Shown here: positions 1 to 7,954 of the stretch, in pieces
Layout of the letters: the number at the start of each line of letters is the position of its first letter
How positions within the stretch are numbered: position 1 is the stretch's first letter
Assembly (NCBI GenBank): GCA_028565635.1
Contig: JAOXYB010027490.1
Location: 1 to 15,505 of the forward strand
Direction of reading: 5' to 3'
Length of the DNA: 15,505 bases
Source: Phoronis ovalis
Taxonomy: Eukaryota > Phoronida > Phoronidae
The notes under the pieces: model-generated
Told to the model about the DNA's origin: nothing
Databases searched by the model: none
Seen by the model: the letters and a program-made list of their open reading frames with translations, nothing else
Program-made: the position numbers and the translations under genes

Positions 1-66
1 TATCTCTCTACGGATTTCCCCATATAAATGTTCACTCTGATGTTGTAATAACATAACATATACTGT

Positions 67-239
67 CTATACATCTGTTGCATTATGCGTCTTCCTCAAA
101 TGAATGTTTAGTCTGTATTTCCTAGCAAGTACTTCCGGACATAGAGGACATTTGAAGCCATGCCCCAGATGTTGTTTTACATGTCGTACCATGTTTCCAC
201 TTCTAGCCACAGAACTTCCACAAATTTTACAAGTGAAGC
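67..239 (-). CDS. Alternative terminal exon A: two C2H2 zinc fingers (family 1)
   Basis: The acceptor TTTTTTAG is at 243-240. The exon then supplies two bases (GC), 56 codons and a TAG stop at 69-67. With the G donated by the shared exon the junction codon is GGC (Gly). Finger 1 is C-x2-C-x12-H-x3-H, starting FTCKICG; finger 2 starts FKCPLCP and is C-x2-C-x12-H-x4-H, ending KTHNATDV. Helix residues -1, 2, 3 and 6 read R, G, N, R in finger 1 and R, Y, R, I in finger 2. It lacks the HFLMGAS linker of its neighbours and has HLGHG instead, so it is the most diverged intact member of the family. It is the most distal unit seen; more may lie left of the window. A role as the DNA-binding tail of a transcription factor isoform is inferred from the fingers. 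Confidence 0.85.
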
Positions 240-332
240 CTAAAAAATCAAAATCATTTTAATCACCACTTTTGCCACACATTTAAAAATCGAATGCAGA
301 TTAGAAAATGTGTCTGCTCCTCTTTGCATTTT

Positions 333-505
333 TTACATCGCTGCATTGTGTTTGCATTTAAGATGACTTTTCAAGTCATCTGCACGTTTCAACATTGTTG
401 GGCATAGAGGACAGCTAGCTCCCATGAGAAAATGTGCCCGGATATGACGTCTAGTGTTACTCTTCTCTTTGATCACACTGCCACATAACTTGCACTGGTA
501 ACAGC
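333..505 (-). CDS. Alternative terminal exon B: two C2H2 zinc fingers (family 1)
   Basis: The acceptor CATTTTAG ends at 506, followed by GC, 56 codons and TAA at 335-333. It has the same 173-nt length as exons A, D and E. Finger 1 begins YQCKLCG and closes RRHIRAH; the linker FLMGAS leads into finger 2, CPLCPTMLKRADDLKSH, ending KHNAAM. Both fingers keep all four zinc ligands. Predicted base contacts (-1, 2, 3, 6) are E, S, N, R in finger 1 and R, D, D, S in finger 2. The 93-nt gap to the next acceptor holds no AATAAA on the sense strand, so the 3' end of such an mRNA is unclear. It is a family 1 tail with helix residues unlike its neighbours. Confidence 0.88.
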
Positions 506-764
506 CTAAAATGTTAAATGTACTTGTCAGCTGGGTTGTCTAAATGTTTTTTGATTAAATATGCTTTGTTTCAAAATCGGATGTTAATGTATCTGTTCTT
601 CTGTGCATGTTTTGTAGCACAATCTTGTGCTTGCATCACACGGTTATTGGTCAGTTTGACACAGTTTGTTTTTGCAGCATAGGTAACATCTTCTTGACAG
701 TCATTAATACTTCAATGGTTCAAAATCAGATTAAGAACGAGTGACTGCTTGTCTTTGCATATTT

Positions 765-935
765 TATACCATAGCATTTCTTAGATGTGATTTTAATTGT
801 TCCAGATTTGTTCAATTATATGAGTGGTCACAGGGGACAGCTAGCTCACATTAGAAAATGTCCATTTATATGAATAGATGTCAAGTATTACTCCTCAGTT
901 TGCTACGATTTCCACATAATTGGTAATTAAATAGT
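765..935 (-). pseudogene. Decayed family 1 zinc-finger exon (relic C)
   Basis: Read on the minus strand this stretch still aligns with exons B, D and E: TACCAATTATGTGG matches the start of finger 1, and the block around GCTAGCTGTCC in the linker and second CPLCP region survives. The acceptor AG is gone (an ACTATTTAATTACC stretch replaces it). Frameshifts bring in TGA and TAA stops within the first finger, and the second finger is out of frame. No zinc finger could be made from it. Its limits are approximate because both ends have drifted. It sits where the tandem spacing of the family predicts a unit. Confidence 0.75.
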
Positions 936-1048
936 TAAAATGCGAAATTGTTGTCAAATATGCATTTTACATTTTATAGGCTAGAAACAAGATTTGAAAG
1001 CAATCATGTACTATTTTGCAGATTCTATTTTTGAAACAAAGTGACATT

Positions 1049-1221
1049 TTACAACACAGCATTGTGCTCGCGTTTTAGATGTGATTTTAACTGTTCTGGG
1101 CGTTTCAACATGACTGGACACAGAGGACAGCTAGCTCCCATTACAAAATGTTCCCGTATGTGACGTGAAGCATGACATTTATGCTTGATTTGACTTCCAC
1201 ACAGCTTGCATTGGTAGCCAC
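1049..1221 (-). CDS. Alternative terminal exon D: two C2H2 zinc fingers (family 1)
   Basis: The acceptor GGCTTTTTAG ends at 1222. The exon gives GT, 56 codons and TAA at 1051-1049, 173 nt in all. Finger 1 (YQCKLCGSQIKHKCHASRH) and finger 2 (CPLCPVMLKRPEQLKSH) keep every ligand, and the tail is EHNAVL. Helix residues -1, 2, 3, 6 are H, C, H, R and R, E, Q, S. Finger 2 is almost identical to that of exon E, while finger 1 differs at the base-contact positions, so the pair looks like a recent duplicate whose first finger has diverged. The upstream intron is nearly the same as that of exon E (GGCTTTTTAGG), which shows that the duplicated unit included intron sequence. Confidence 0.88.
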
Positions 1222-1272
1222 CTAAAAAGCCAAAATGTTGGTGTCAGCTATTTCATTTTTAGCATTTTACAC

Positions 1273-1278
1273 TTTATT
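1273..1278 (-). terminator. Candidate poly(A) signal after exon E
   Basis: AATAAA is read on the minus strand about 40 nt downstream of the exon E stop. A hexamer alone is weak evidence in AT-rich DNA. It is listed because most other units lack one nearby. Confidence 0.4.
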
Positions 1279-1318
1279 ATATTTAGAACTGGAGTCACGA
1301 TTCTCCTGTTTGTACTAT

Positions 1319-1491
1319 TTACAGCACAGCATTATGCTGACGCCTGAGATGTGATTTTAATTGTTCTGGACGTTTCAACATGGCTGGACACAAAGGGCAG
1401 CTAGCTCCCATTAAGAAATGTCCCCGAATATGACGCCTGGTGTCATTTTTCCGCTTGATCTGACTTCCACAGAGCTTGCACTGGTAACAGC
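1319..1491 (-). CDS. Alternative terminal exon E: two C2H2 zinc fingers (family 1)
   Basis: The acceptor GGCTTTTTAG ends at 1492, followed by GC, 56 codons and TAA at 1321-1319. Finger 1 is YQCKLCGSQIKRKNDTRRH with a following RGH; linker FLMGAS; finger 2 CPLCPAMLKRPEQLKSH; tail QHNAVL. Base-contact positions are R, N, D, R in finger 1 and R, E, Q, S in finger 2. A sense-strand AATAAA lies at 1278-1273, about 40 nt past the stop, so this exon has a plausible poly(A) signal close by. It is best read as one of several interchangeable DNA-binding C-termini. Confidence 0.88.
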
Positions 1492-1607
1492 CTAAAAAGC
1501 CAAAATTTCGTCGTCAGAAAATTTGTCTCAAGTGTAGTAGTATTTTACACCTTAAGGTCCCAGATCATATTCATAAAGTATGGTCGATGATCCTCTCTGC
1601 ACTTTGT

Positions 1608-1778
1608 ATAGTACATTGTTTTTGTTTTTGTTTTGTTTCAAAAGTGAATAAATTCAATTGGACATTGCAACTTTAGCTGAACCCATAGGGTAACTAGCTC
1701 TCGTTAGAAAATGTCTCCATGTGTAATAAAACTTCGAGTCTTCGATTTCCACATAAATTGCATTCATTTGGTACTATT
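1608..1778 (-). pseudogene. Decayed family 1 zinc-finger exon (relic F)
   Basis: A TTTTAG acceptor survives at 1784-1779, but the expected frame meets a TAG in the first full codon. Blocks recognisable from exons B to E remain in order: a TACCAAATGAATGCAATTTATGTGG stretch split by an insertion, GACATTTTCTAACGAGAGCTAG for the HFLMGAS linker region, and AACAATG near the old C-terminus. The reading frame is broken several times. The spacing from exon E (287 nt between acceptors) matches the tandem period of this family. Confidence 0.7.
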
Positions 1779-2741
1779 CTAAAACCACGGAAATTTTTAT
1801 CAACTTTTCTCTCCCCATATAATAAGTGCCAAGGAGCAAGGAATCATACAGAATGTTACATTTTCATCATTATATAAAGTTTTAATTTTCGAGGATATAT
1901 ATTGCAGGAGATACACGTTTGTATCATAAAGCCTACTGGAATTATTGAATTTTCAATATTACTGAGAAACTGTACTTCTAGTACGTTTAACCAAGAATCA
2001 ATGTTCACATCAAAATCACATTTGGCTCAATCTAAGAAAATAAAGAGGTCGTTTTTCTTAAATGTGCACATAACTTACAAATTTTAAGATAAAGTTTTGC
2101 ATTTGTTTTATCCTAAATTCTCGCTAGTCATATCTTGATTATGCTCTCTAAGGTTTTAGCTACATTTTGTTGCATATCATTTCGCGATGTTTGTTCTATT
2201 TCATAGATCATGTAAATCATGAATTCCTTAAACTTGGAATCCATTTGTATTTTTGTAGGGAGGTAACCCTCTTGTTAATATTTCACTTGGCATAAAATGA
2301 AGAGCAGTTTTTTAAAATGTAATGGTTATATACTGTATTGTGCAGTTCTAATAAAATTAAAATAAAGAAATACATGCGTAAATATTCCTTGATAAATTAC
2401 TCAAAACATTACTAATTCCTGGGACAGTTGTGACTAAGTTATAATAGTCCCAGCAGATTCTAATAGTTATTCATGCCAACCAAGTAAATGATCCTCTATT
2501 CCTCTGTATGACATCATAAATTCATTAACATAACAAAAGGTAAGATCCTCAGCACTGCTGGTACTAAAATCAGGTTAGGACCATCACACAAGCAAAATAG
2601 AAAACGCTATTTAATCCCAGGCAACTTGTAATACAGCAATTAAAGCTACCTACTGCTCAATTCAAAAACGAAAATGAAATCTTAAGTGTAAAATCAGGCC
2701 GATACTATAATATCCAATATTTAATTCGAGTTCTTTAGAAC
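1779..2741. other. Long gene-free stretch
   Basis: AT-rich sequence with no supported exon on either strand. The 61-codon open frame at 1902-2087 on the plus strand has no recognisable domain and no homologous copy in the window. A short match to the start of finger 1 (sense GTAAGTTATGTG near 2080) may be an extremely decayed unit, but it is too short to call. Confidence 0.5.
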
Positions 2742-2911
2742 TTAAAATGCAGCACTGTGCTGACTTTTCAAATGCTGCTTCAAGTAATCAACTCTCTTGA
2801 ATAACCGTGGGCACAATGGGCATTTTCCACCATGGTTGAAGTGTCCACGAACATGCCGAGATGCATTGTATTTACTCTGGATATTGCTCCCACATATCTG
2901 GCATGTATAGT
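2742..2911 (-). CDS. Alternative terminal exon G: two C2H2 zinc fingers (family 1, diverged)
   Basis: The acceptor CTCCCTTTTCAG ends at 2912, a better pyrimidine tract than in its neighbours. The exon gives AC, 55 codons and TAA at 2744-2742; the junction codon would be GAC, so Asp replaces the usual Gly. Finger 1 is YTCQICGSNIQSKYNASRH, then VRGHFNHGG, then finger 2 KCPLCPRLFKRVDYLKQH, tail QHSAAF. All ligands are present. Contacts are S, Y, N, R and R, D, Y, Q. The HFNHGG linker replaces HFLMGAS and the exon is one codon shorter than A to E. About 940 nt of non-coding sequence separates it from the next unit on each side, so it stands apart from the tight array and is probably older. Confidence 0.86.
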
Positions 2912-2914
2912 CTG

Positions 2915-3857
2915 AAAAGGGAGAAAATGTTTTACTAATATACTAGACCATGTCAGTATGGTTGCACACATGGTTAGTATATTAGCAGCATAAGAGATTC
3001 CCCTTATGAAAGTCAAGCATCAAAAATTATATTAGCCTGTTGACCACCTGAAGGATATGTAAAAAGAGAGCTTTGAAAGTACTATAACTTGCACCTCGGC
3101 ATGGCAGCTAATATGCAACCTATGTCGCCAAAAATGCACCCACCAAAAACATAAAGTACCACACGATTATTCCATAGTTTCCTTTATCACTTAAAAAAAC
3201 AAATGTCCTCCATGTGTGTACAAAATCATCATTCGTTTGATGTATTACTAGCTTATTAACATTCCATTCTGTGATGGAGTATTTCTTTCCTCAACCTCGC
3301 TTGCAAACTAATTCATTGCCCACTGCAAGATGGCCTTAACTAGAATTAGCCTTACGGCAAATCAAGAGCTATTTTCTTGTGTGTAATTTAGGTACAGCGT
3401 AATTCTTGTATCTTTATTTAATATATATCATCTAGAAGCAAACATTGGTGATACCTTTGCTAAAAGCATAGTCCCAGTCAAAGGTTACGTCAAACACAAA
3501 ACTGGACAAGGAAAGCAGTATCATGCAGACACAACTTCAGAACCACAAGATGTCATCAGTATGTAAATTTATCCATAATTTGCTTATAGATGATGAATTT
3601 TGCTTTTCTTTTGTCTGCCTAGCATTTGTGTAAATTAAGCTTTCAAAATTTGTTCCATGCTTACTGTGTTTATTCACTATAACCTTACCAAATAAGGTGT
3701 ATATCACCAAACTAATTCAGAGCTTTACTAACTACTAACTGTTGTAACTGAGTACTAATAACTTCATAATTTTTAACATCGGTTTGCATGACAAAACATC
3801 TGCTTTAGAGTATTTGCATTTGGATTGCTCATGTCTAATACTTTTATTTTGCTGCTC
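2915..3857. other. Long gene-free stretch
   Basis: No zinc-finger relic, RNA gene or supported open frame was seen. Sense-strand AATAAA hexamers occur at 3674-3669 and 3418-3413, downstream of unit H, and could serve as its poly(A) signals. The open frame at 2780-3016 on the minus strand is another frame across exon G and its intron. Confidence 0.45.
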
Positions 3858-4042
3858 TCAACTTTTTGGCCAAAATTCAAACTCTTTGTGCACACTCTTC
3901 ATGTGGCCCTTCAAATCATCAACTCATTTAAGCATAACAGAACAAAGTGGACATTCTGTTCCAAGTAGAAAATGTGCACGAATATGACGTCGAAGATTAT
4001 TTTTATGACGAACACAACTTCCACAAAGACGGCATTGGTAGC
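3858..4042 (-). pseudogene. Family 1 zinc-finger exon H with one in-frame nonsense codon
   Basis: The acceptor GCATTGCAG ends at 4043, then GC and 38 good codons (YQCRLCGSCVRHKNNLRRH, IRAHFLLGTECPLC, SVMLK), then TGA at 3926-3924. After it the frame continues as VDDLKGHMKSVH and a longer tail, EFEFWPKS, to a TGA at 3860-3858. The stop sits where the other copies have Arg after LK; CGA to TGA is a single transition. Finger 1 (contacts H, N, N, R) is intact and finger 2 would be lost. This is a very recent or polymorphic inactivation, or an exon that now makes a one-finger isoform. The absence of any other lesion argues for youth. Confidence 0.8.
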
Positions 4043-4045
4043 CTG

Positions 4046-4800
4046 CAATGCAAAATGCCTTTTGTAAGAATTAAAAATTAGCATTCAACAGAAGCAGGGA
4101 TATTTGGTATATCGTCATCTGTTCACTGGTATATTATCAACAACTTAATTGAATCGTGCGTGATTTGTAGCTATGAATGTTCACACTGTTTTAAACGGTA
4201 AGTTTTTTTTGTTTCTTTTACATGCTCTGTGTTTTGGTATTTGGTACTTATCTTTTTTTATTCAGTACAACGTTAAATAGTTACATGCAAACACAAAGAA
4301 ATTTGTGTTATATGGAAAACTTATGTTTAAAATTTATATCAGCAAAATAATGTTTAGGAAAGAATTTTGTTTTAGTATCCCAACTAGATGATTTAAACCT
4401 AATTAGAAGTGCATTTGTTACCACCTGCAATAAGTGTGAAATTCATGGTATTGTGGTTTATTATTCATCTCTGCCCTAATTGAGACTGCAGAATTATTCA
4501 ACAAATCATGTTCAATCAGTCACTGTGAAATACAATAAATCACAACTATATTGTAATGCAATAATTATAAATGTAATGATCTGTAAAATTAAACAAACTA
4601 GAATATACACTTTCTTATTTTTACCAAAACATAATATGAATACAGTATGTTACATGTAGGTTTATTACCTGTAAGAAGATAAGTGATAATGCTTAATATC
4701 TGATAAAATTTTTATTCCTATATTTATTAAAACAGAAGGTTGTACACCATGTATGGGATCAGGAAATGTGGGTGTTTTAAAGAGCTTTGAACTGGAAATA
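4046..4800. other. Gene-free stretch with clustered sense-strand poly(A) hexamers
   Basis: No exon or relic was seen. On the minus strand AATAAA occurs at 4728-4723, 4716-4711, 4666-4661 and 4462-4457. All lie just past the last unit of the 285-bp array (exon I), so this is a plausible shared cleavage region for family 2 transcripts. Confidence 0.45.
4711..4728 (-). terminator. Paired candidate poly(A) signals after the family 2 array
   Basis: Two sense-strand AATAAA hexamers, seven bases apart, about 75 nt beyond the end of the exon I frame. The spacers inside the family 2 array carry no sense AATAAA that I can find. That makes this pair a candidate common 3' end for the whole array. Confidence 0.4.
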
Positions 4801-5075
4801 TTATGATACGGTCTGCAGCAGTATTAAAATCAAAAGTAACAATACACACCCAAATACAGAAAATATCACATCAGCCAGGCAGTTAGATGGTATACATATT
4901 ATAAATACTGGCATGCCATATTTTGTTTGCACATGCTTTTTAAATTCCCAATGTCTAGTGAAAGCTCTTTTGCATATAGTACACATAGTAGCCATTCCCA
5001 GATACTGTTCCCTATTACGTCTTCGAAGTGCATCTTTATGTTTAGCTGTCACATTGCAGAGTTGACATAAGAATT
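4801..5075 (-). pseudogene. Family 2 zinc-finger exon I: open frame but zinc ligands lost
   Basis: The acceptor TGTTCCTTGCAG ends at 5076, then AA (junction Glu). The frame is open and aligns codon for codon with exons J, L and N: FLCQLCNVTAKHKDALRR, then MATMCTICKRAFTRHWEF. Both finger 1 histidines have changed (H to R and H to Y, with the intervening Y to N), and the last His of finger 2 is Tyr (TKY). The usual stop after GMPLLM is gone, so the frame runs on into a hydrophobic tail (positions 4920-4801, including LLLLILILL) to TAA at 4803-4801. Three of four His ligands are missing, so folding as two zinc fingers is unlikely. It could be translated but is probably a dying copy. Confidence 0.7.
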
Positions 5076-5180
5076 CTGCAAGGAACAAAAATCAACTCTG
5101 AACTGTTGAGTATTGCGTTTTTGAATAAATTTGTACATTGTTGGCAGACTTTTATCCTTGCAAAACTCCTTTCAAAACAG

Positions 5181-5359
5181 CTACATTAACAATGATGTGC
5201 CATGTACTGTTTCCATATGCTTTTTGAATATGTCATTCCTTCTAAACGCTTTCTTACATATAGTACACATGGAGGCCATTCGGAGATGTTGTTCCCTGTA
5301 ATGTCTTCGAAGGGTACATTTTTGTTTAGCTGTCACACTGCAGAGTTGACATAAGAATC
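5181..5359 (-). CDS. Alternative terminal exon J: two C2H2 zinc fingers (family 2, subtype b)
   Basis: The acceptor TTTTTATTCCTTGTAG ends at 5360. GA, 58 codons and TAG at 5183-5181 make 179 nt. Finger 1 is FLCQLCSVTAKQKCTLRRH with YREQH; finger 2 is SMCTICKKAFRRNDIFKKH with METVH; tail GTSLLM. All eight ligands are present. Contact residues are Q, C, T, R and R, D, I, K. The RRND and ETVHGT signature is shared with broken copies K and M, marking a subtype distinct from L and N. It is the only intact copy of that subtype in the window, and lies in the middle of the tandem array. Confidence 0.88.
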
Positions 5360-5480
5360 CTACAAGGAATAAAAACCTAAATCAGTCTCAACTTTGAACT
5401 TGTGAGTTGAACAAAAAAATAAAATTGCACATTGTTTGTGAATTTTTTAGCCTTGTGTAACTCCATTGAAATCAAATCAG

Positions 5481-5645
5481 CTATATTATCAGTGGTGTGC
5501 CATGTACTGTTTCCATGTTTTTTGAATGTCATTCCCAGTAAATGTCTTTTATTTAGCATGCATGTAGGCCCTCCTGTTCCTTAAAATGTCTTCCAAGTGT
5601 ACATCCACGTTTAGCGGCCACATCGTGGCATGGACATAAAGAGTT
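5481..5645 (-). pseudogene. Frameshifted family 2 zinc-finger exon (relic K)
   Basis: The acceptor ATCCCTGCAG is intact, but an extra T early in the exon (CTCTTTATGTC for TTCTTATGTC) shifts the frame and brings TAA within the first finger. A deletion removes much of the second CxxC region. The 3' half still reads like exon J in DNA (GGAATGACA, then TTCAAAAAACATG, GAAACAGTACATGGCA). It shares CACTTGGAAGACATTTTAA with relic M, so the two descend from a common, already altered copy. Open frames at 5377-5559 and 5549-5749 are chance frames across it. Confidence 0.8.
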
Positions 5646-5758
5646 CTGCAGGGATAAAAATCTACACCATTCTCGACTTTTGAACCTTTAAGAACATCAA
5701 ATTTTAATAAAACAAAGTTGTAGGATTTTTTAGCCATGGTTACTTTCATTTAAAACAG

Positions 5759-5937
5759 CTACATTAACAATGGAATGCCATGTTTTGTTTCCATATGCTT
5801 TTTGAATTCGCCATGACGTGTAAATGCTCTTTTACATATAGTACACATGGAGGCCATTCCAAGATGCTGTTCCCTGTAATGTCTTCGAAGTGTACATTTA
5901 CGTTTAGCTGTCACACTGCAGAGTTGACATGAAAATC
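5759..5937 (-). CDS. Alternative terminal exon L: two C2H2 zinc fingers (family 2, subtype a)
   Basis: The acceptor TTTTTATTCCTTGCAG ends at 5938, then GA, 58 codons and TAG at 5761-5759; 179 nt. Finger 1 is FSCQLCSVTAKRKCTLRRH with YREQH; linker LGMA; finger 2 SMCTICKRAFTRHGEFKKH with METKH; tail GIPLLM. Contacts are R, C, T, R and R, G, E, K. A CTGAT- or TTGAT-type branch-point motif lies about 25 nt upstream of the acceptor, as in every unit of the array. Finger 2 is identical to that of exon N, so their specificities should differ only through finger 1. Confidence 0.88.
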
Positions 5938-6052
5938 CTGCAAGGAATAAAAACCCAAATCAATCTCAACTTTGAACTTGTAAGTGTAGTGTTTTTGAAT
6001 AAAGTTGTAAAATTTATGAATTCTTTAGTTTTGTGTAACTCCATCAAAACAG

Positions 6053-6216
6053 CAACATTATCACTGGCATGCCATGTACTGTTTCCACATGTTTTTTGAA
6101 CCTGTCATTCCTAGCAAATGCTTTTTGCATATAGTACACATGTAAAGCCATCATGTTCTTTAAAATGTCTTCCAAGTGTATGTCTACGTTTAGTTGTTAA
6201 AGTTGACATAAGAATT
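6053..6216 (-). pseudogene. Deleted family 2 zinc-finger exon (relic M)
   Basis: The acceptor CATCCTTGCAG and the first codons (AA TTC TTA TGT CAA) are preserved, then a small deletion removes the second Cys of finger 1 and the next codon is TAA. The finger 2 region survives in another frame (GTGTACTATATGCAAAAAGC, then AATGACAGGTTC), and the normal TAG is now TTG. It is related to relic K by the shared CACTTGGAAGACATTTTAA block. The branch point (ACTGATATAG) and pyrimidine tract still look usable, so it may persist as a decoy acceptor. Confidence 0.8.
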
Positions 6217-6326
6217 CTGCAAGGATGAAAATCTATATCAGTCACTTTGAATTTTCAAGAATGTCAGAATTGAATAAATTAAAGTTGCATGATTTTCTAA
6301 GCCTCGGGTAACTTCATTCAAAACAG

Positions 6327-6505
6327 CTACATTAGCAATGGCATGCCATGTTTTGTTTCCATATGCTTTTTGAATTCGCCATGCCGTGTAAACGCTCTTT
6401 TACATATAGTACACATAGAGGCTGTTCCAAGATGCTGTTCTTTAAAATGTCTTCGAAGTGTATTTTTACGTTTAGACATCACATTGCACAGCTGACATAA
6501 GAACC
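6327..6505 (-). CDS. Alternative terminal exon N: two C2H2 zinc fingers (family 2, subtype a)
   Basis: The acceptor TTTTTATTCCTTACAG ends at 6506, then GG, 58 codons and TAG at 6329-6327; 179 nt. Finger 1 is FLCQLCNVMSKRKNTLRRH with FKEQH; linker LGTA; finger 2 SMCTICKRAFTRHGEFKKH with METKH; tail GMPLLM. Contacts are R, N, T, R and R, G, E, K. All zinc ligands are present. It is the first intact member of the array in transcript order and differs from exon L mainly inside finger 1. Confidence 0.88.
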
Positions 6506-6535
6506 CTGTAAGGAATAAAAATCTACATCAGTCCC
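6506..6535 (-). promoter_or_regulatory. Conserved acceptor block of the family 2 array
   Basis: Sense strand: GGGACTGATGTAG followed by ATTTTTATTCCTTACAG. The same layout, (A/G)CTGAT or TTGAT, TTT-rich tract, TTCCTTGCAG, precedes units J, K, L, M and N, with a shortened form at I. CTGAT fits the animal branch-point consensus (YTNAY) at the usual distance from the AG. Its retention even in front of broken exons shows that each duplicated unit carried its own splice signals. Confidence 0.65.
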
Positions 6536-6604
6536 AACTTTAATATACTAATTGTGTTTCTGAACAAAAATAGCACACTGAGGCATTGCAAAACTAGAAA
6601 ACAG

Positions 6605-6753
6605 CTGCATTGGCAATAACATGCCGACGTATCCTTTTAGCAGAGTGCATCTTTGATTCATTAAGGAACACACGGAAGCTGAGCCAAGAAGATAATCTTT
6701 TATATACTGTCACTACGCATCTCTTCTTCAGACATCTCACTACTACCAGAATC
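6605..6753 (-). pseudogene. Strongly decayed family 2 zinc-finger exon (relic O)
   Basis: The acceptor TTCTAAACAG ends at 6754 and is followed by GA TTC, as in intact units, but then TGG TAG ends the frame. Weak homology persists in the middle (CTTGGCTCAGCTTCCGTGTG against the LGTASMC codons of exon N) and at the old 3' end (GGCATG, GCCAATG). The unit is about 30 nt shorter than its neighbours. It is the oldest-looking member of the array, at its upstream edge. Confidence 0.55.
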
Positions 6754-6817
6754 CTGTTTAGAATAAAACATCGTCAGTTATGAGACTTCGAATACATGTA
6801 CAGATGTTGTAACATCG

Positions 6818-6823
6818 TTTATT
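6818..6823 (-). terminator. Candidate poly(A) signal after exon P
   Basis: Sense AATAAA about 140 nt past the exon P stop and upstream of relic O. It would allow exon P to end its own mRNA. Supported by the hexamer only. Confidence 0.4.
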
Positions 6824-6960
6824 CCTGGGATTACCAAATTTGTCAGCACTTTCAAGATATATGGCAAACTTGAGATAATTCTGTAATGAGGATGAAATCC
6901 AATACAGTTGACTTTCACTTTAAATGCACATATCAGTGTTGTTGTGATAGCTTAAGGAGC

Positions 6961-7145
6961 TCAAAACGGAACATCATTTCCATGCCAAACCCTCATGTGT
7001 TCTTTCAACTTATATTTTCCGAAAAATGGTTTTTGACAGTATGTGCACACCAATGCATAAGCCACTCCCATATGTTTCTCTTTCATATGCTGACGAGCAT
7101 GACAGCGTTGCTTAATCCTGGATCCACAAAGTTGACAATCATATC
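6961..7145 (-). CDS. Alternative terminal exon P: two C2H2 zinc fingers, single-copy type
   Basis: The acceptor TATTATTATTACAG ends at 7146, then GA, 60 codons and TGA at 6963-6961. Finger 1 is YDCQLCGSRIKQRCHARQH with MKEKH; a longer linker, MGVAYAL; finger 2 VCTYCQKPFFGKYKLKEH with MRVWH; tail GNDVPF. All ligands are present. Finger 1 resembles family 1 (QLCGS.IK) while the spacing and HMKEKHMG linker recall family 2 (REQHLGM), so it may be close to the common ancestor of the two blocks it separates. No second copy exists in the window. The 99-codon plus-strand frame over the same bases is a shadow. Confidence 0.87.
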
Positions 7146-7670
7146 CTGTAATAATAATAATTCTTCACTTCAGTGTTCATTTTAGATGTGTTCTTCTGTA
7201 ACTGACAGTTTCCAAACTTGTCAAGTTGTCGGGATAAAATGATAATAAGATGGAAGATAAAAAACAAGATCAACTGCATATAATCCTTTCACTTTCAAAC
7301 ACGATGGTTAGAAAAATACTGCATTGAAGATATTCTCATATCAGTATGATTTAATTTTTATTGTAAAACATCAGATTTACAGACAAAATACCACTTTTCA
7401 CTGACCTAGAGCTGCTATCAAAAAATTATTAACAAGTGGGAGTATGGACCAAAAACTGGGTGCTTGTACTTTGAATTACATGTGTGTGGTAAAATAATTA
7501 GTAAGCTACTTTCAATAGCCTAACTGAACATCAAAAATTGCTGCAGACCACACCAGTAAAGTTAAAACTAAAAATTATGCACTGTCTTGATTACTTTTAG
7601 TTTACCTAAATTACAAAACTTGCATATTCACTAAACCCTGCAATTAATTGTTTCAATAAAAGCAAAAACC

Positions 7671-7954
7671 CTATGTTGATGCATTTCTGCATTTTCGTTC
7701 ATGGCTTTTAGCATTATCAGGTCTGCTGAACACTTTGGAGCAATGACTACACTGATACACATTTCTAACATGGCCAGGTTGTTTATTACAATATTTCTCA
7801 TGCCGGGAATGGCAATCATGACGATTAAAAGTGGCACCACAAAACTGACAACAGACTAAGCCACGGCACACTTTTTGGTGAGCAGCCATTTTCCCAGTAG
7901 AAGTGAAACGCTTGCCACATTGTTGACAAAATGCTAACCAAGACCCATTATCAC
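7671..7954 (-). CDS. Alternative terminal exon Q: three C2HC zinc fingers (family 3)
   Basis: The acceptor TTTTGTCTTATTCTAG ends at 7955, then GT, 93 codons and TAG at 7673-7671. A short DNGSWLAF lead is followed by three fingers, each C-x2-C-x12-H-x3-C with Cys as the last ligand: CQQCGKRF...HQKVC, CQFCGATFN...HEKYC and CSHCSKVFS...HERKC. The connectors are RGLVC and NKQPGHVRNVYQ. Contacts at -1, 2, 3, 6 read S, G, K, A; R, D, C, R; R, D, N, S. No finger has a second His, so the Cys is a consistent family trait, not a mutation. A sense AATAAA lies at 7362-7357, about 310 nt past the stop. Confidence 0.88.

Larger units (their letters stand above)
4801..6753 (-). repeat. Tandem array of seven zinc-finger exon units, about 285 bp each
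   Basis: Acceptor ends fall at 6753, 6505, 6216, 5937, 5645, 5359 and 5075, giving steps of 248, 289, 279, 292, 286 and 284. Exon, spacer and acceptor block are all homologous between units (spacers share the TTTGAACTTGTGAG and TTTTTGAATAAA type blocks on the plus strand). In gene order the units are O (relic), N (intact), M (broken), L (intact), K (broken), J (intact), I (ligands lost). Confidence 0.8.

Noticed and set aside
67-1491. CRISPR-like array because of the regular spacing of similar blocks
   Set aside because: The repeated units are 173-nt coding exons with splice sites and drifted spacers, not short identical repeats with unique spacers.
1902-2087. Plus-strand open frame of 61 codons
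   Set aside because: No ATG start, no motif, AT-rich composition and no related copy in the window. The possible minus-strand zinc-finger echo near 2080 is only about 12 bases long.
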